Part shown: piece by piece, positions 21,358-31,388 of the stretch
Layout of the letters: each line of letters begins with the position of its first letter
Position numbering within the stretch: the stretch's first letter is position 1
Assembly: GCA_003427395.1 (NCBI GenBank)
Contig: BFEA01000431.1
Location: 682,185-730,148 of the forward strand
DNA from: Chara braunii
Lineage: Eukaryota > Streptophyta > Charophyceae > Charales > Characeae
Length of the DNA stretch: 47,964 nucleotides
Direction: 5' to 3'
Notes under the pieces: generated by a model
What the model saw: only the letters and a program-made list of their open reading frames with translations
What the model was told of the DNA's origin: nothing
Database searches by the model: none
Position numbers and translations under genes: made by a program

Positions 21358-21670
21358 TTGGAACGTCTCATTGATGTTTTAATCCGGGACCAAATCCAAA
21401 GGCTACCCCCAACAACACGAGAATTTGCAGTTCAGTATGAGGAAAACACAAAGAAAATAAAGAAAAATATTCAGAATGTCCAACTACAAATGATTTCACA
21501 AGTCAACAAACGTCTGCGGCCATCACAGTTTTCACGAGATCTTGTTTGGGTCAAGTCTAAAAACTTTTCTTTATAAGAGAACGTGTCACAAAAAAATTGT
21601 TGTCTGTCTATTATGAACCCTGAAAAGTTTTCCCGGTGATCAGGGAGTCACAGGGACACTGATATACCTC
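21358..21670 (+). pseudogene. Integrase C-terminal fragment, displaced
   Basis: The ORF 21358-21576 encodes DVLIRDQIQRLPPTTREFAV and then LRPSQFSRDLVWVKSKNFSL. After a stop it continues with VYYEP-KVFPVIRESQG to about 21670. This is the end of gypsy integrase (the DLVWVKSK and YYGPWKVLEVIG region), which normally follows the catalytic core. Here it lies between RT and RNase H, so the internal order has been rearranged. Confidence 0.78.
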
Positions 21671-21689
21671 GGTACATAATATAGACCTA

Positions 21690-22251
21690 TAGAGTTTATG
21701 TCCAAACGCCTTCCGTCTTATAAGGTAGCTAACTCAATGTACGCTGTATGCCTTGGTTGAAACACTTAACACTTGAAAACAGTACTTGCTCGGACGATAC
21801 TTCACGGTTTATTATGATCATTCAACCCTGAAGTGGATTAAAACTCAAGAACGACTCTCGGACAAATTAGTGAAATTGCCAGCGTCCATCGACACACCTG
21901 ATTTTGAATTGAAAACACTTGACGAAAAATTTAATGTTGTTCCTAATGCTTTGTCTAGGCGCTCCGATTTCTTTGGTGCAATTGTTTCCTACCTTGACAT
22001 CGAGTTAAAGTTGAAGGATCAGATCTAACAAGAGTATGTTAGGGATCCTAAATGGAGTCATATCATTCAAACACTACAGAAAAGTCATGAACTCCTACAT
22101 GAATATTGTATAACTGACGGTTTGCTCTTCTTTATGGATGAAACCGAAGATAGACTTTGCATTCCTTATAAAGGAGAAATCAAAACGATGATTATTAAAG
22201 AATATCACGACAGTGAATTACTCTTCGGGTTTAAGAAGACATTTGTCAATA
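21690..22251 (+). pseudogene. RNase H and integrase zinc-domain start, copy 1
   Basis: The sequence reads IEFMSKRLPSYKVA (about 21690-21730), LARTILHGLL or GRYFTVYYDHSTLKWIKTQE, then LDEKFNVVPNALSRRSDF. These are RNase H tail motifs of gypsy pol. After a stop come LLFFMDETEDRLCIPYKGEI and IIKEYHDSE...GFKKTFVNI, the start of the integrase HHCC domain. The match stops exactly at an LTR start (22252). Confidence 0.82.
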
Positions 22252-22444
22252 TTAGGCTCACGAGTCAAAGTTTGCACGGACCCGATCCAAGTCACCGATC
22301 AGACACACATTGGGTGTTCGTAGGTATCTATGCAGAATTTGGTCAAAGTGGAAGACTGCAACTGTAAGAAATCCAAGTTATTGACTGCGAGTCAGTCTAA
22401 GCCCTCGTATCTGAGAGACCAGAGACAAGTCAACTTGCATCAAC
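22252..22444 (+). repeat. LTR fragment of element 2
   Basis: This matches the first ~190 bases of the element 2 LTR (AGGCTCACGAGTCAAAG onward) and stops where a second copy of RNase H begins. Confidence 0.85.
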
Positions 22445-22808
22445 TTAAATTGTCAGTGTTCATCGACACACTTGATTTTAAATTGAAAACTATTGACGAA
22501 AAATTTAATGTTGTTCCTGATGCTTTGTCTAGGCGTTCCAATTTCTTTGGTGCAGTTGTTTCCTACCTTGACATCGGGTTAAAGTTGAAGGATCAGATCT
22601 AACAAGAGTATGTTAGGGATCCTACATGGAATCCTATCATTCAAACCTTGCAGAAAAGTCATGAACAACTACCTGAATATTGTACGACTGACGGTTTGCT
22701 CTTCTTTATGGATGAAACCGAAGATAGACTTTGCATTCCTCACAAAGGAGAACTCAAAACGATGATTATTAAAGAATGTCACGACAGTTACGAAGACATT
22801 TGTCAATG
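22445..22808 (+). pseudogene. RNase H / integrase zinc start, duplicated copy
   Basis: This repeats 21873-22251 with several base changes and a small deletion near 22790, and again runs straight into an LTR. The tandem unit RNaseH-integrase-LTR of about 570 bases is therefore present twice. Confidence 0.85.
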
Positions 22809-23630
22809 TTAGGCTCACGAATCAAAGTTTGCACAGACCCGATCCAAGTCACCGATCAGATACACATTTGATTGTTCGTAGGTATCTATGCAGAATTTGG
22901 TCAAAGTGAAAGTCTGCAATTGTAAGAGATCCAAGTCATTGACTGCGAGTCAATCTAAGCCCTCGTATCTGGGAGACCAGAGACATGTCAACTTGCATCA
23001 ACACTACTTATTAACTCAGCCCATGATAATAGATATTCAATCTTGCACTTGCTGCTTGATGTTGGCACTACACTGGCACATCGCTAGCACATCGCAGACT
23101 TGACGCTAGCAATACGCTGGAATAGCGTGAGACGACGACGCGAGACTGCTGCATTGCGTCGTTGACGCCTCTCTGTACTTGTTGTCAGCTAGAATCTTGA
23201 TTGTTGACGTGACACTTGCCACATTGTCTTCGACACAGATTGGGGTATCGACGAGGAGGAAGATCAGGGTTGTGAGATTGGTTGTGAAAAAAAGAGGGAA
23301 GCTTACCTGATTGTTGGTGTCAACATTGCACGCTGTTGTGACGTCTTCATGGAGATTTGTGCCTACGTGGCACTATGTTGTGATCGGTTCTCCCCAGACT
23401 CATCTTTGGGATATTGTACGCGGATGTGGACAGAGGGGAGATGCCCGAAGGAGGAGTGGGACACGAGGGATATTTATCTTCGATGACATTGACGGATACA
23501 TTTTCTTCCACCCTCTAAGTCTTATCTCCGTCCTATCAGCTTCGTCCCTTGGTTACGAGACATTGTCCTTCGATCAGATTCATAATTATGGGAGACCTGA
23601 CGAGCTTTCCAATTGACTGGGTTCATTGCA
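22809..23630 (+). repeat. 3' LTR of element 2 (822 bp)
   Basis: Aligned with 14865-15708. It begins TTAGGCTC (TG to TT at the terminus) and ends TTCATTGCA at 23630. The end lies inside the target-site duplication of the retrosequence at 23636-23750. Confidence 0.9.
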
Positions 23631-23631
23631 A

Positions 23632-23635
<4 letters not shown>

Positions 23636-23662
<27 letters not shown>

Positions 23663-23750
23663 CAATCTTCCGATCAGAACCTCTCGGTTCTGGCTCCTGC
23701 CATTCTGGGGAGCAACAGTCCGGTTCCTATTCCCCCGGCAAGTCAAAAAG
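23636..23750 (-). mobile_element. Small poly(A) retrosequence in LTR end
   Basis: A 17-bp perfect direct repeat GGGTTCATTGCAAAGCT (23619-23635 and 23751-23767) flanks 115 bases that start with a T run (to 23662). The inserted copy is thus on the minus strand with a poly(A) tail. The unique part, about 88 bases, contains the stem-loop AGAACC-GAGA-GGTTCT. It may be a SINE, a truncated LINE tail or a retrocopied small RNA; I cannot assign it. It landed at the very terminus of the 3' LTR. Confidence 0.75.
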
Positions 23751-24045
23751 GGGTTCATTGCAAAGCTGTATTTGCGCCAGCTTTCAGTCCTGATAGCGCT
23801 ATAATGACCGAATGTTCTAGTCCTGAGAAGATGGTAGGTTCATGATTAGCACACAGATCGAGAAGACTATAACGACCGTACATTCCACTCAGGGAAGATA
23901 TGCATCGAGACCAATACGAAAGACAAACAGCACTCTTTCGCCTCTCTAACCGGTTAGATATGTTCTCTTTCCTTTAGAAGAAGGAAAAAAGAGGGAAAAA
24001 AAAAAGAAGTTTCTCTGTCATAGGAACGTCAAAAACACATGGAAA

Positions 24046-24151
24046 ACCGACGGGCCTAGCTCAATTGGTACACACATGAACTGCTCAAACATAAACCCAC
24101 GTTCGAATCGAGATGCAATCAGATGAATAAAATAACAATTGGAAAAAAACA
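24046..24151 (+). mobile_element. tRNA-derived SINE with pol III boxes and TSD
   Basis: A 9-bp direct repeat ACATGGAAA (24037-24045 and 24152-24160) flanks about 106 bases. The body starts with a tRNA-like head: A box TAGCTCAATTGGTA at 24057-24070 and B box GTTCGAATC at 24101-24109, about 30 bases apart as in tRNA genes. An A-rich tail follows. The D and T stems do not pair fully, so it is not a functional tRNA. Confidence 0.72.
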
Positions 24152-24336
24152 ACATGGAAAGGCAATTACTACCGTCTTACCCCGAACATAGTGCACCTCA
24201 TATTAGCTTCACCAGGCCGGAAAGATAGCTTGCATACATTCATTATGAGGGTGCATTGTTTTCGGGGGAAGGGGAATAGCGAAACACCAAACATTACTTC
24301 GTAACACAATCGCTCATGGAAGTTTCTAGCGCTATA

Positions 24337-24455
24337 GATAGATTCAGGCAACTGATAGAGGGGTATCGATGGATTCAGGCAATTTGTAGAGGGGTATTAA
24401 TAAATCGAGGCAATATCTAGAGTACAGTCGATAGACACAGGCAATCATCAGAGTG

Positions 24456-24460
<5 letters not shown>
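24337..24460. repeat. 31-bp tandem repeat, four units
   Basis: Units like GATAGATTCAGGCAA followed by AGAGGGGTATC repeat every 31 bases. A second cluster of about three related units lies at 24680-24780, past a (CT)n tract. Confidence 0.8.
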
Positions 24461-24497
<37 letters not shown>

Positions 24498-24820
24498 ATG
24501 GCACAGTATACTCAAGCTGGAAAGAGAATGATTGAATCTCGCCATCATTAAGATCAGGTACATTCAGCACTGTAGCACGTCTGGACTTAACTCCAAGCCC
24601 TTTTTTTTCTGAATACATCACCCACACTCTCTCTCTCTCTCTCATGCTCCTGAAAACTAACCCTGCTCGTTTACCTCACAGGGGTATCAATAGATTAGGC
24701 AATTTTTAGAGGGGTATTGATAGATTGAGGCAATATCTAGAGTACTGTCGATAGACGCAGGCAATCATCAGAGTGGACGACAAGAGACAGAAGTCGCATG
24801 GCACACTTCCTGAATCAATC

Positions 24821-24827
<7 letters not shown>

Positions 24828-24886
<59 letters not shown>
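24828..24886. repeat. (CT)n microsatellite
   Basis: Uninterrupted CT repeat. Confidence 0.95.
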
Positions 24887-24888
<2 letters not shown>

Positions 24889-25083
24889 CTGCTCCTGAAA
24901 ACCAACCCGGCTAGTGAACCTTATCGTTCATTCATTCATCTGTCGCGCCCCCTCCCCCCAAATGAAGATGCAAACTGCATTTGACTCCATTTAATTAAAA
25001 CTTGGCGCTAGTAAACAACAACCTTGTCACTGTCCGGAAAGTGGAGTACAACGACAATGCATAATTAGATATTATGTCTCCAA

Positions 25084-25188
<105 letters not shown>

Positions 25189-25380
25189 CCTGAAGCCTTG
25201 TGGACAACATTGCTGCATTTTGAAAGCAAAATAGCGAGCAAAAATTTTCTGTTCTGTCTGCCATCCTCGCCCGCTAATCAGACCTGCTCATCAGATCTGG
25301 GAGCGGTGAGGGAAGAGCATTGAAAACCGAGGCAGAAGAACAAGAGAGAGAGAGAGAGAGAAGAAATGCTTGCCTGTAGA

Positions 25381-25454
25381 GCCTAAGTGCTATCCTAAAT
25401 GCTATAGCCTTAAGTGCTATCCTCCATGCTATAGCCTAAGTGCTATCCTGAAAC
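25381..25454. repeat. 26-27-bp tandem repeat, about 2.7 units
   Basis: GCCTAAGTGCTATCCT followed by ATGCTATA recurs at 25381, 25407 and 25434. Confidence 0.8.
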
Positions 25455-26845
25455 CTATTGTATCAAAAAAAAAAACAAAAAAAAAAAACAGGTATCCTAT
25501 CTAAATGATCTGTGCACGCTTGCGGTCCAAGAATGTCCCGATCGAAAGAAAAAGACAAGTTGCAGCGTGTGAAGTACTTTGTAAGGGGAGGTGCGGATCA
25601 CTGAGGGCGGCTTACTCACGCACGCAGAATCTTTGATGAATCTGACTGCATTTACGACCAGACCTGTATGCATCTGGCCGCAATTCCATCCAGAAGTAGG
25701 TAAAAGGGTGCTAATGCGAGTATGCTCTAAAGGAGATTACTTACACCCTCCAACCACAAGAGAAACACGTGAAGAAAATGCAAAAAAAAGGCATGTCGGT
25801 CGCATTCTCGGTAGTACTTGAGGAGCCTCAACAGCGAAAAAGAAAAGAGAAAAAGTCTATTAAAAAGACCAAAAAAAAACTCGATAGTCAAAATTTAATA
25901 GACGAATGAACCAAGAAGGAAGAAAAAAAAAAAAAAAAAAGAGAGAGAGAGAACAGAAAGAGCTGGAAATGGATGCAGTTATGTTATATTCCCGGGAGAG
26001 AGAGAAAAATGTTGAAAAACAAAGTGATGAAAATGTTACACTGCAGCACTCAGGTTAAGAAAAGGGAAAAACAAAAAGAAGATCAGCTCTTTTGGAGCCT
26101 CGACAAGAAAATTATAAGACAAAGGGGGAAAAAAAGGCAAGGTCTTCAGGATGCAATGTGAGAGAGAAAATCTACAAAGCTTGATTGGAGAGAAATCGAC
26201 AGATGGAAGCATGACCGTAATGTCAGAGAAAGCATAACAGAGAGACATCCCAAAACATCCACGGCAGGTGGCAAGGTCATTCCTCGAGAAAGTCACAAAA
26301 GAAAAAAAGAAAAAAAGAAAAAAAAAAGAAAAAAAAGAAAGCGATCCTAGAGGAGGCGATCTGGATTGCAAAACTGGACTGACAGTTGGATTGCAGACGA
26401 AGCAACCACAACAGCACTTAAAAAAAAAAAGAAAAAAACAGAGAAAGGAAGGATGTCAAGCATAGCTCTAAAAAAGAGTACGCCTGCCGAGCAAAGAAGG
26501 CGCCAACAGTTTTCGCGTGGACGAGCACCCATCCAAGAACCAATCAGGAAAAAGATGTGGAAAATCAAATACTAGCTAGTAACTAAATCGAAGGATTGGC
26601 AGACGAACAGGGACACCCTTTCCGGCAGGGTTGGCGGGCGGCTTACTACAGAAACCAATGAAGCCCTGGCCGGCTGGGCAGGCGGTGGCTTGTCCGTCAT
26701 ACAATATTTCTAGCAGGGAATTGGTGCAAGCATTTGCGAACGGCATCCTTCCTTACGCATCAGATGGCTACATGTAACTAAATCCAGGCCATACACACAC
26801 TAAGGACATTTTCGGCCAAAATTTTCGGTAATAAATTACTCACAA

Positions 26846-26882
<37 letters not shown>

Positions 26883-27031
26883 NNNNNNNNNNNNNNNNNN
26901 NNNNNNNNNNNNNNNNNNNNNNNNNNNNNNNNNNNNNNNNNNNNNNNNNNNNNNNNNNNNNNNNNNNNNNNNNNNNNNNNNNNNNNNNNNNNNNNNNNNN
27001 NNNNNNNNNNNNNNNNNNNNNNNNNNNNNNN
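26883..27031. other. Assembly gap (149 N)
   Basis: A run of N lies between a (CA)n tract and a GACA/GATA array. The true length is unknown. Confidence 0.98.
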
Positions 27032-27480
27032 AGACAGATAAACAGATAGACAGATAGAAAGATAGACAAATAAAAAGATAGACAGATAGACAGATAGACA
27101 GATAGACAGGTGGACCGATAGACCGATAGACAGACAGACAGACAGACAGACAGATAGATAGACAGATAGACAGATGGACAGATGGACAAACAGATAGACA
27201 GACAGAGAGAAAGGGACAGATAGACATATAAACATATAAACAGAGAGCCAGATAGACAGATAGACAGGTGGACTGATAGACCGATAGACAGACAGACAGA
27301 CAGACAGATAGACAGATGGACAGATGGACAGACAGATAGACAGACAGAGAGAAAGGGACAGATAGACATATAAACATATAAACAGAGAGCCAGATAGACA
27401 GATAGAAGGGAAGCGGATAGACACATTGGAGGAGAAGGGAGGCGAGAGGTGGAAGGAGGAAATAGACAGATAGACATATT
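27032..27480. repeat. GATA/GACA array with higher-order repeat
   Basis: Tetranucleotide GACA/GATA repeats carry a higher-order period: the GAGAGAAAGGGACAGATAGA block recurs at about 27207 and 27350 (143 bases). The long open frames on the minus strand here are a by-product of the repeat. Confidence 0.9.
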
Positions 27481-27562
27481 GGAGGAGTTGGGAGGCGAGG
27501 CGGGAGGCGGGGGCTGGGAGGCGGGTGGTGGGAGGCGGGAGTTGGGAGGCGGGAGGCGGGAC
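27480..27562 (+). repeat. GGGAGGCGGG-type G-rich minisatellite
   Basis: About ten GGGAGG(C/T)GGG-like units with many G triplets on the + strand. The run fits the pattern of possible G-quadruplex DNA. Confidence 0.7.
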
Positions 27563-27728
27563 GTGGCACAGGTGCAAATAGAGTTTAACAGACCGATATA
27601 GACAGAAAGACAGATAGTGAGTGAGTATATGACCTGCCTACCCTAATCAAGCCCTCTGCTAATTAACGGCTGCATGGCGTTCAATCAAAAGCTCTAATAA
27701 ACTAACTGTTGATGTTGGCAGAATATGA

Positions 27729-30700
27729 TTACAGCAAATGCAAAAGAGCGAGGAAGGAGGTGACAGCTACAGCAAGCACGATGCGGAATGACGTCCCCCA
27801 CCAATCCCCAGCCGAAAATCCGACGGTTGCTCCAGATTTCGCCGCCTTGGCATTGGCCGCAGTGCTATTGACTTGAAGCTGGGAGGTTTCCGGGACAGGC
27901 TGCACGATCTCGAGAGGCGTAGCCCCCTGCTGCACCGATAGGTTATAAGGACTATTGAGGATGTTCTGGCACGGCGCGCATGACTCTCCTGCCAAGGACT
28001 GCGACAGGTTGCAATCCTTATTACACCAAGCATAGACCCCTACGAAGTAGTGCCCCCCCTCTTGGCGAGTGTCGGGATCGTGAACCCTCAGGGTAACGTT
28101 GTTGCGGTTCAACTGTGCTAGTCTCCACGCCCGATCGCTGACGGTGGGTGCCCATCGAGACTTGGAAACTAACATCTCGGGCCACCAGTACGTGTCGGGG
28201 CAATCCGAAGGGGAAACACAATTAGCAAGCGTGACGACGACATCGCCAAGCGTCTTGTTCCTGACACAAAAGTGATAGTAATGGTAGCCAGTAGGCTGGC
28301 CGACGTACTGATTGATGATCATCTTGTTCATCATGTCGACGTTGGTAACATTAGGCCACCTGTACACGTGGCTGGAGGAGAATTTCACGACGATGGAGTA
28401 CGTGGCGGCCGTGAGAGGAGTGGTCCCCACCGCCGGCGAGCTGTTCGGCATGGAGCAATCTGCCTGCACGCCGATGAAGAACCACCCGATGGTGAAATCT
28501 CTATCGAAAGCCGACACTACCACACTTGACGTACCGCTCGATTGACTGCTTGCCCATGTGCGGTCGAGGGCTGTGGGCATGTCGATGTAATCTTTGGACA
28601 CATAGATTCTAGGCAAACCGCACGTCAGACACGCTGGTGTGGCTTCGATCACGAGATCGAAGCAAGGGTCTTCAACTTTGATAGCGTAGTAGTTGAGATC
28701 CCCGCAGTTGGTTGATTGATTGGCCGGAACCTCTTCTGCCAGAACCATCGTCCCGACAGAAGGCTCGGTAACGAGGCTCCGTTTCGGTGGACATGAGGGA
28801 GGCGGTGTGGAATCGTAGCTAACGGAGAGATTGTAGACAGATTGAGCAGATGCGGCGGCGCAGTTGGCTGGATCGGGATCGACACACCGACTCAAGATCC
28901 CGACGTAAAACACCCCGCCCTCGTTATACGGATCCTCCAGACCGATAGTAACTGATCGCCGCCCTCCCATCGTCTTCCACGTGTAATCTTCGACCTCCGG
29001 CTTCATGACACTGGTGGACACCAACACCTCCGGACAGAAGTTGGCGCCAGGCTGGCAATCACTCACATTGATAGTGATTGGAGCACAAGGGTAATTAACA
29101 CAGAAGCTGTAGTAGTGCATAAACCCGACAGGCGTAGGGACGTTGACAACGGGACTGCTGAGAAGATCGTTGGTAGAGCCCGTCATGCTAGTTGGATTCT
29201 CCAAGGTGACGGTGATGTTGTAGATGGCCGCCTCTTTCCTGACGTCTTCGCAGTACGCATACACTCCAAAGTAGTACATCCCGGGTACGAATTCCGGGTC
29301 CAGGTGGCTGATGACAAAGTCTTCGACATTGTCCGACGTGGACTCGTAGTTGGACCAAGTCAGATCGTAAATTTCAGGATTGACAGCCGGAGCTCTGCTC
29401 ACGTAGATGTCGGGAGTACCTTGCATGGCAGTCAACTTCACTCTCATGTCCATGCAGACTTGGCTGGAATTTACCTCGAACTGAAAGTAGGAGTAAGTGT
29501 CGCACAGCGTCTCCGCTGTCCTTGTTAGGTTGTGATACAGTTGAGTGTGCACCTGTGATGTCAGCCCCTTCCACAGTACAACCTTGAGATCCCCAAGATT
29601 GGCAGGGTTCTTGTAATCGTCAGCTGCCGGGAAGGCCTGAGGATCGAGATCGAGCTCTTTCACAGTAACTCCCCCCCCTGGGACCGGTGTGTCGTCACCC
29701 TCGTTGACAGTGATGATGTACTCCTCATCGCCATAGCCAGGAAAGGCGGGGAGGACCTGCATGCTGCTGGGCATGTACAGCCCAAACAGATTGTTGAACG
29801 TGCGCATGTTGATCCCTCCGTCCTTCGAACTGGCATCGATGCGCACTGAAGAGTAGTTCTTCGCTCCGAGCCAGTGGATGGACACGAATTCCCTCGCGGT
29901 CACGTTGAGCTTGGCTATGGCGTTGCTGCTTCTGAGCAAGACGTACGCTATGTCGGAGTTGTTAGAGTAGGCAATGTCCACCGGCTGCGGATCCCTCGCC
30001 AACCTTCCAGATCCCGGCAGCTCGATCTCATCGTCCAGGATGACCTTGTCGAACGCAAGGTTGATGGCGAGACTGGAAACGTTCTTGTTGTCTTGGGCAG
30101 CCACTGCCTGCAAAGCACCGGTCAGGCTGGAAATCTCCGAAGACACAGTGATTTCCGTCACGCCACCTGGCAGATCCACATTCTGCAGACCTCTGTTGAT
30201 TGGTGCATACTTGGCGTAATTAACCACCAAGAACCGCGAGCCAGCAAACACGATCTTCTTTGGCCAATAGCCCGTGCTACTGAAGCCTAAGAATTTGAAC
30301 GGTTGTGGCCCATCTTCCTTGATCTGATAGAACATGACAACGCCCGGAGCGACTTCGGCCTGAACCTCAACGCTCCGTGCCGCATCCGATGGATCATACG
30401 GAACGATCGTCACGGCGAGGAGATTACCCTGGACGTAGATGTCCGAGGGAAACCCAGGCATGAACACCGGGACAGTGGACCCAGGCTCGGCAATACCCGA
30501 AGAGTAGTTGACAGCGCCCAAGCGCTGAAGAGCGACGGATGTCCCCGCTGCCGTGCTGTTGATTAGGAACACCTCCATTCTCCTACCGAACTGATTGCCT
30601 ACAAGAAGCAAGGGCGCGAGAAGCATCGAGCTGCCGGCGGGAATATAAGCTATGGAAGAATAGGACGGCAAACCGTTGATCAGCCTGGTGCCAAAAGGAA

Positions 30701-31388
30701 CCCCATCAGCTCCTACAGTCCCATCGAAGCGCGTTACTAGAGTCAACCCTCCATCCGCGTTGACCTGATACATGAGCAGACTTGCGCTAAACCCACAGGT
30801 CACGTACAGATACGCGCTGCTAGAGAACTGGCCGAACTCTCCAGCTGCTGTGAAATACAATGCTTCGGGTTCAAGATCTTGCACAGATAATTTCGTCCAA
30901 GACTTGAACACTGGCGCTGACGGATTTGTGAAATTGTAAACCATTATTCCAGAGGGATTCTTCAACGCGATAAACAGAAACCTATCCTTCTCTTGATTAA
31001 TTAGTCCAAACGCTAAGGCCCTAGGTTGGCAGCCCATTTCAGTACTCATGGAGTCAACCGTCCCCGCACTGAACTGCTCTAACAAACCGGCCTTTATGCT
31101 TGCATTTTGGTTAATTATCCTCCGATGAAGCAACGAATCATACTCCTCTTTCGTAAAACCCCTAGAGTTGAAGTAACTCGGATTAAGCGCAGAAATGTTA
31201 GCCTCGAAAGCGTCGCCGCTGTCCCACACCACATCCAAGGTGTCACTCCTGAGTATCGAGAAAGATCGCCCGCCTTTGGCATACAGTTTGCTGTAAGTGT
31301 TGACCGCAACAGAAGGACAAGTCGACAAGAACAGGATCGAAGTTATCATCATCAATTGCAGGAAAAGAGAGTACGTGTTCACCGCCAT
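27729..31388 (-). CDS. Secreted GPI-anchored choice-of-anchor-I (MSP130-like) protein
   Basis: This is a 3.9-kb intronless frame on the minus strand, open from an ATG at 31649; in that numbering it is 1306 residues. I chose Met88 (31388) because it begins a normal signal peptide (hydrophobic LFLQLMMITSILFL, cleavage after about CPSVA). The upstream 87 residues are Ser/Gly/Ala-rich and include an (AGC)n run. Residues 124-690 match the choice-of-anchor-I propeller: GGRSFSI, VWDSGDAFE, PSYFNS, SGIMVYNFTNP, LEPEALYF, then PGGVTEITV, ALLRSSNAIAKL-like, WLGAKNYS, DASSKDGGI, NEGD and LDLDPQAFP. Four repeats follow (about 700-817, 835-945, 960-1090, 1095-1240), each with PE(V/I/M)(L/Y)VS-like, FxVGV and paired-Cys motifs, resembling pre-peptidase C-terminal domains. 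Many N-glycosylation sequons are present. The end (about KSGATV, then a hydrophobic tail to LLHLL) looks like a GPI signal. Likely cell-surface. MSP130 proteins act in biomineralisation in animals; a similar role here is only a guess. Confidence 0.85.
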   Translation of the reverse strand: MAVNTYSLFLQLMMITSILFLSTCPSVAVNTYSKLYAKGGRSFSILRSDTLDVVWDSGDAFEANISALNPSYFNSRGFTKEEYDSLLHRRIINQNASIKAGLLEQFSAGTVDSMSTEMGCQPRALAFGLINQEKDRFLFIALKNPSGIMVYNFTNPSAPVFKSWTKLSVQDLEPEALYFTAAGEFGQFSSSAYLYVTCGFSASLLMYQVNADGGLTLVTRFDGTVGADGVPFGTRLINGLPSYSSIAYIPAGSSMLLAPLLLVGNQFGRRMEVFLINSTAAGTSVALQRLGAVNYSSGIAEPGSTVPVFMPGFPSDIYVQGNLLAVTIVPYDPSDAARSVEVQAEVAPGVVMFYQIKEDGPQPFKFLGFSSTGYWPKKIVFAGSRFLVVNYAKYAPINRGLQNVDLPGGVTEITVSSEISSLTGALQAVAAQDNKNVSSLAINLAFDKVILDDEIELPGSGRLARDPQPVDIAYSNNSDIAYVLLRSSNAIAKLNVTAREFVSIHWLGAKNYSSVRIDASSKDGGINMRTFNNLFGLYMPSSMQVLPAFPGYGDEEYIITVNEGDDTPVPGGGVTVKELDLDPQAFPAADDYKNPANLGDLKVVLWKGLTSQVHTQLYHNLTRTAETLCDTYSYFQFEVNSSQVCMDMRVKLTAMQGTPDIYVSRAPAVNPEIYDLTWSNYESTSDNVEDFVISHLDPEFVPGMYYFGVYAYCEDVRKEAAIYNITVTLENPTSMTGSTNDLLSSPVVNVPTPVGFMHYYSFCVNYPCAPITINVSDCQPGANFCPEVLVSTSVMKPEVEDYTWKTMGGRRSVTIGLEDPYNEGGVFYVGILSRCVDPDPANCAAASAQSVYNLSVSYDSTPPPSCPPKRSLVTEPSVGTMVLAEEVPANQSTNCGDLNYYAIKVEDPCFDLVIEATPACLTCGLPRIYVSKDYIDMPTALDRTWASSQSSGTSSVVVSAFDRDFTIGWFFIGVQADCSMPNSSPAVGTTPLTAATYSIVVKFSSSHVYRWPNVTNVDMMNKMIINQYVGQPTGYHYYHFCVRNKTLGDVVVTLANCVSPSDCPDTYWWPEMLVSKSRWAPTVSDRAWRLAQLNRNNVTLRVHDPDTRQEGGHYFVGVYAWCNKDCNLSQSLAGESCAPCQNILNSPYNLSVQQGATPLEIVQPVPETSQLQVNSTAANAKAAKSGATVGFSAGDWWGTSFRIVLAVAVTSFLALLHLL

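Larger units (their letters stand above)
14865..23630 (+). mobile_element. Ty3/gypsy LTR retrotransposon, element 2 (rearranged)
   Basis: Similar LTRs at 14865-15708 and 22809-23630 enclose a primer site, gag, protease, RT, RNase H and integrase fragments on the + strand. Every coding part carries stops, and the order is scrambled: an integrase C-terminal piece lies before RNase H. The RNase H/integrase-zinc/LTR junction is duplicated in tandem, and the integrase core is missing. An AT-rich insert splits RT. LTR ends are TGAGGCTC and TTCATTGCA. Confidence 0.92.

Noticed and set aside
24050-24120. Functional tRNA gene
   Set aside because: Pol III boxes are present, but the D, anticodon and T stems do not pair properly and the unit has a TSD and A-rich tail. 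It is a SINE.
26268-26575. Lys-rich small proteins
   Set aside because: They arise from A-rich DNA and have no motif or conserved partner.
26778-27577. Long Ser/Leu/Cys-rich frames on the minus strand
   Set aside because: They are translations of GACA/GATA and CA repeats running across an N gap.
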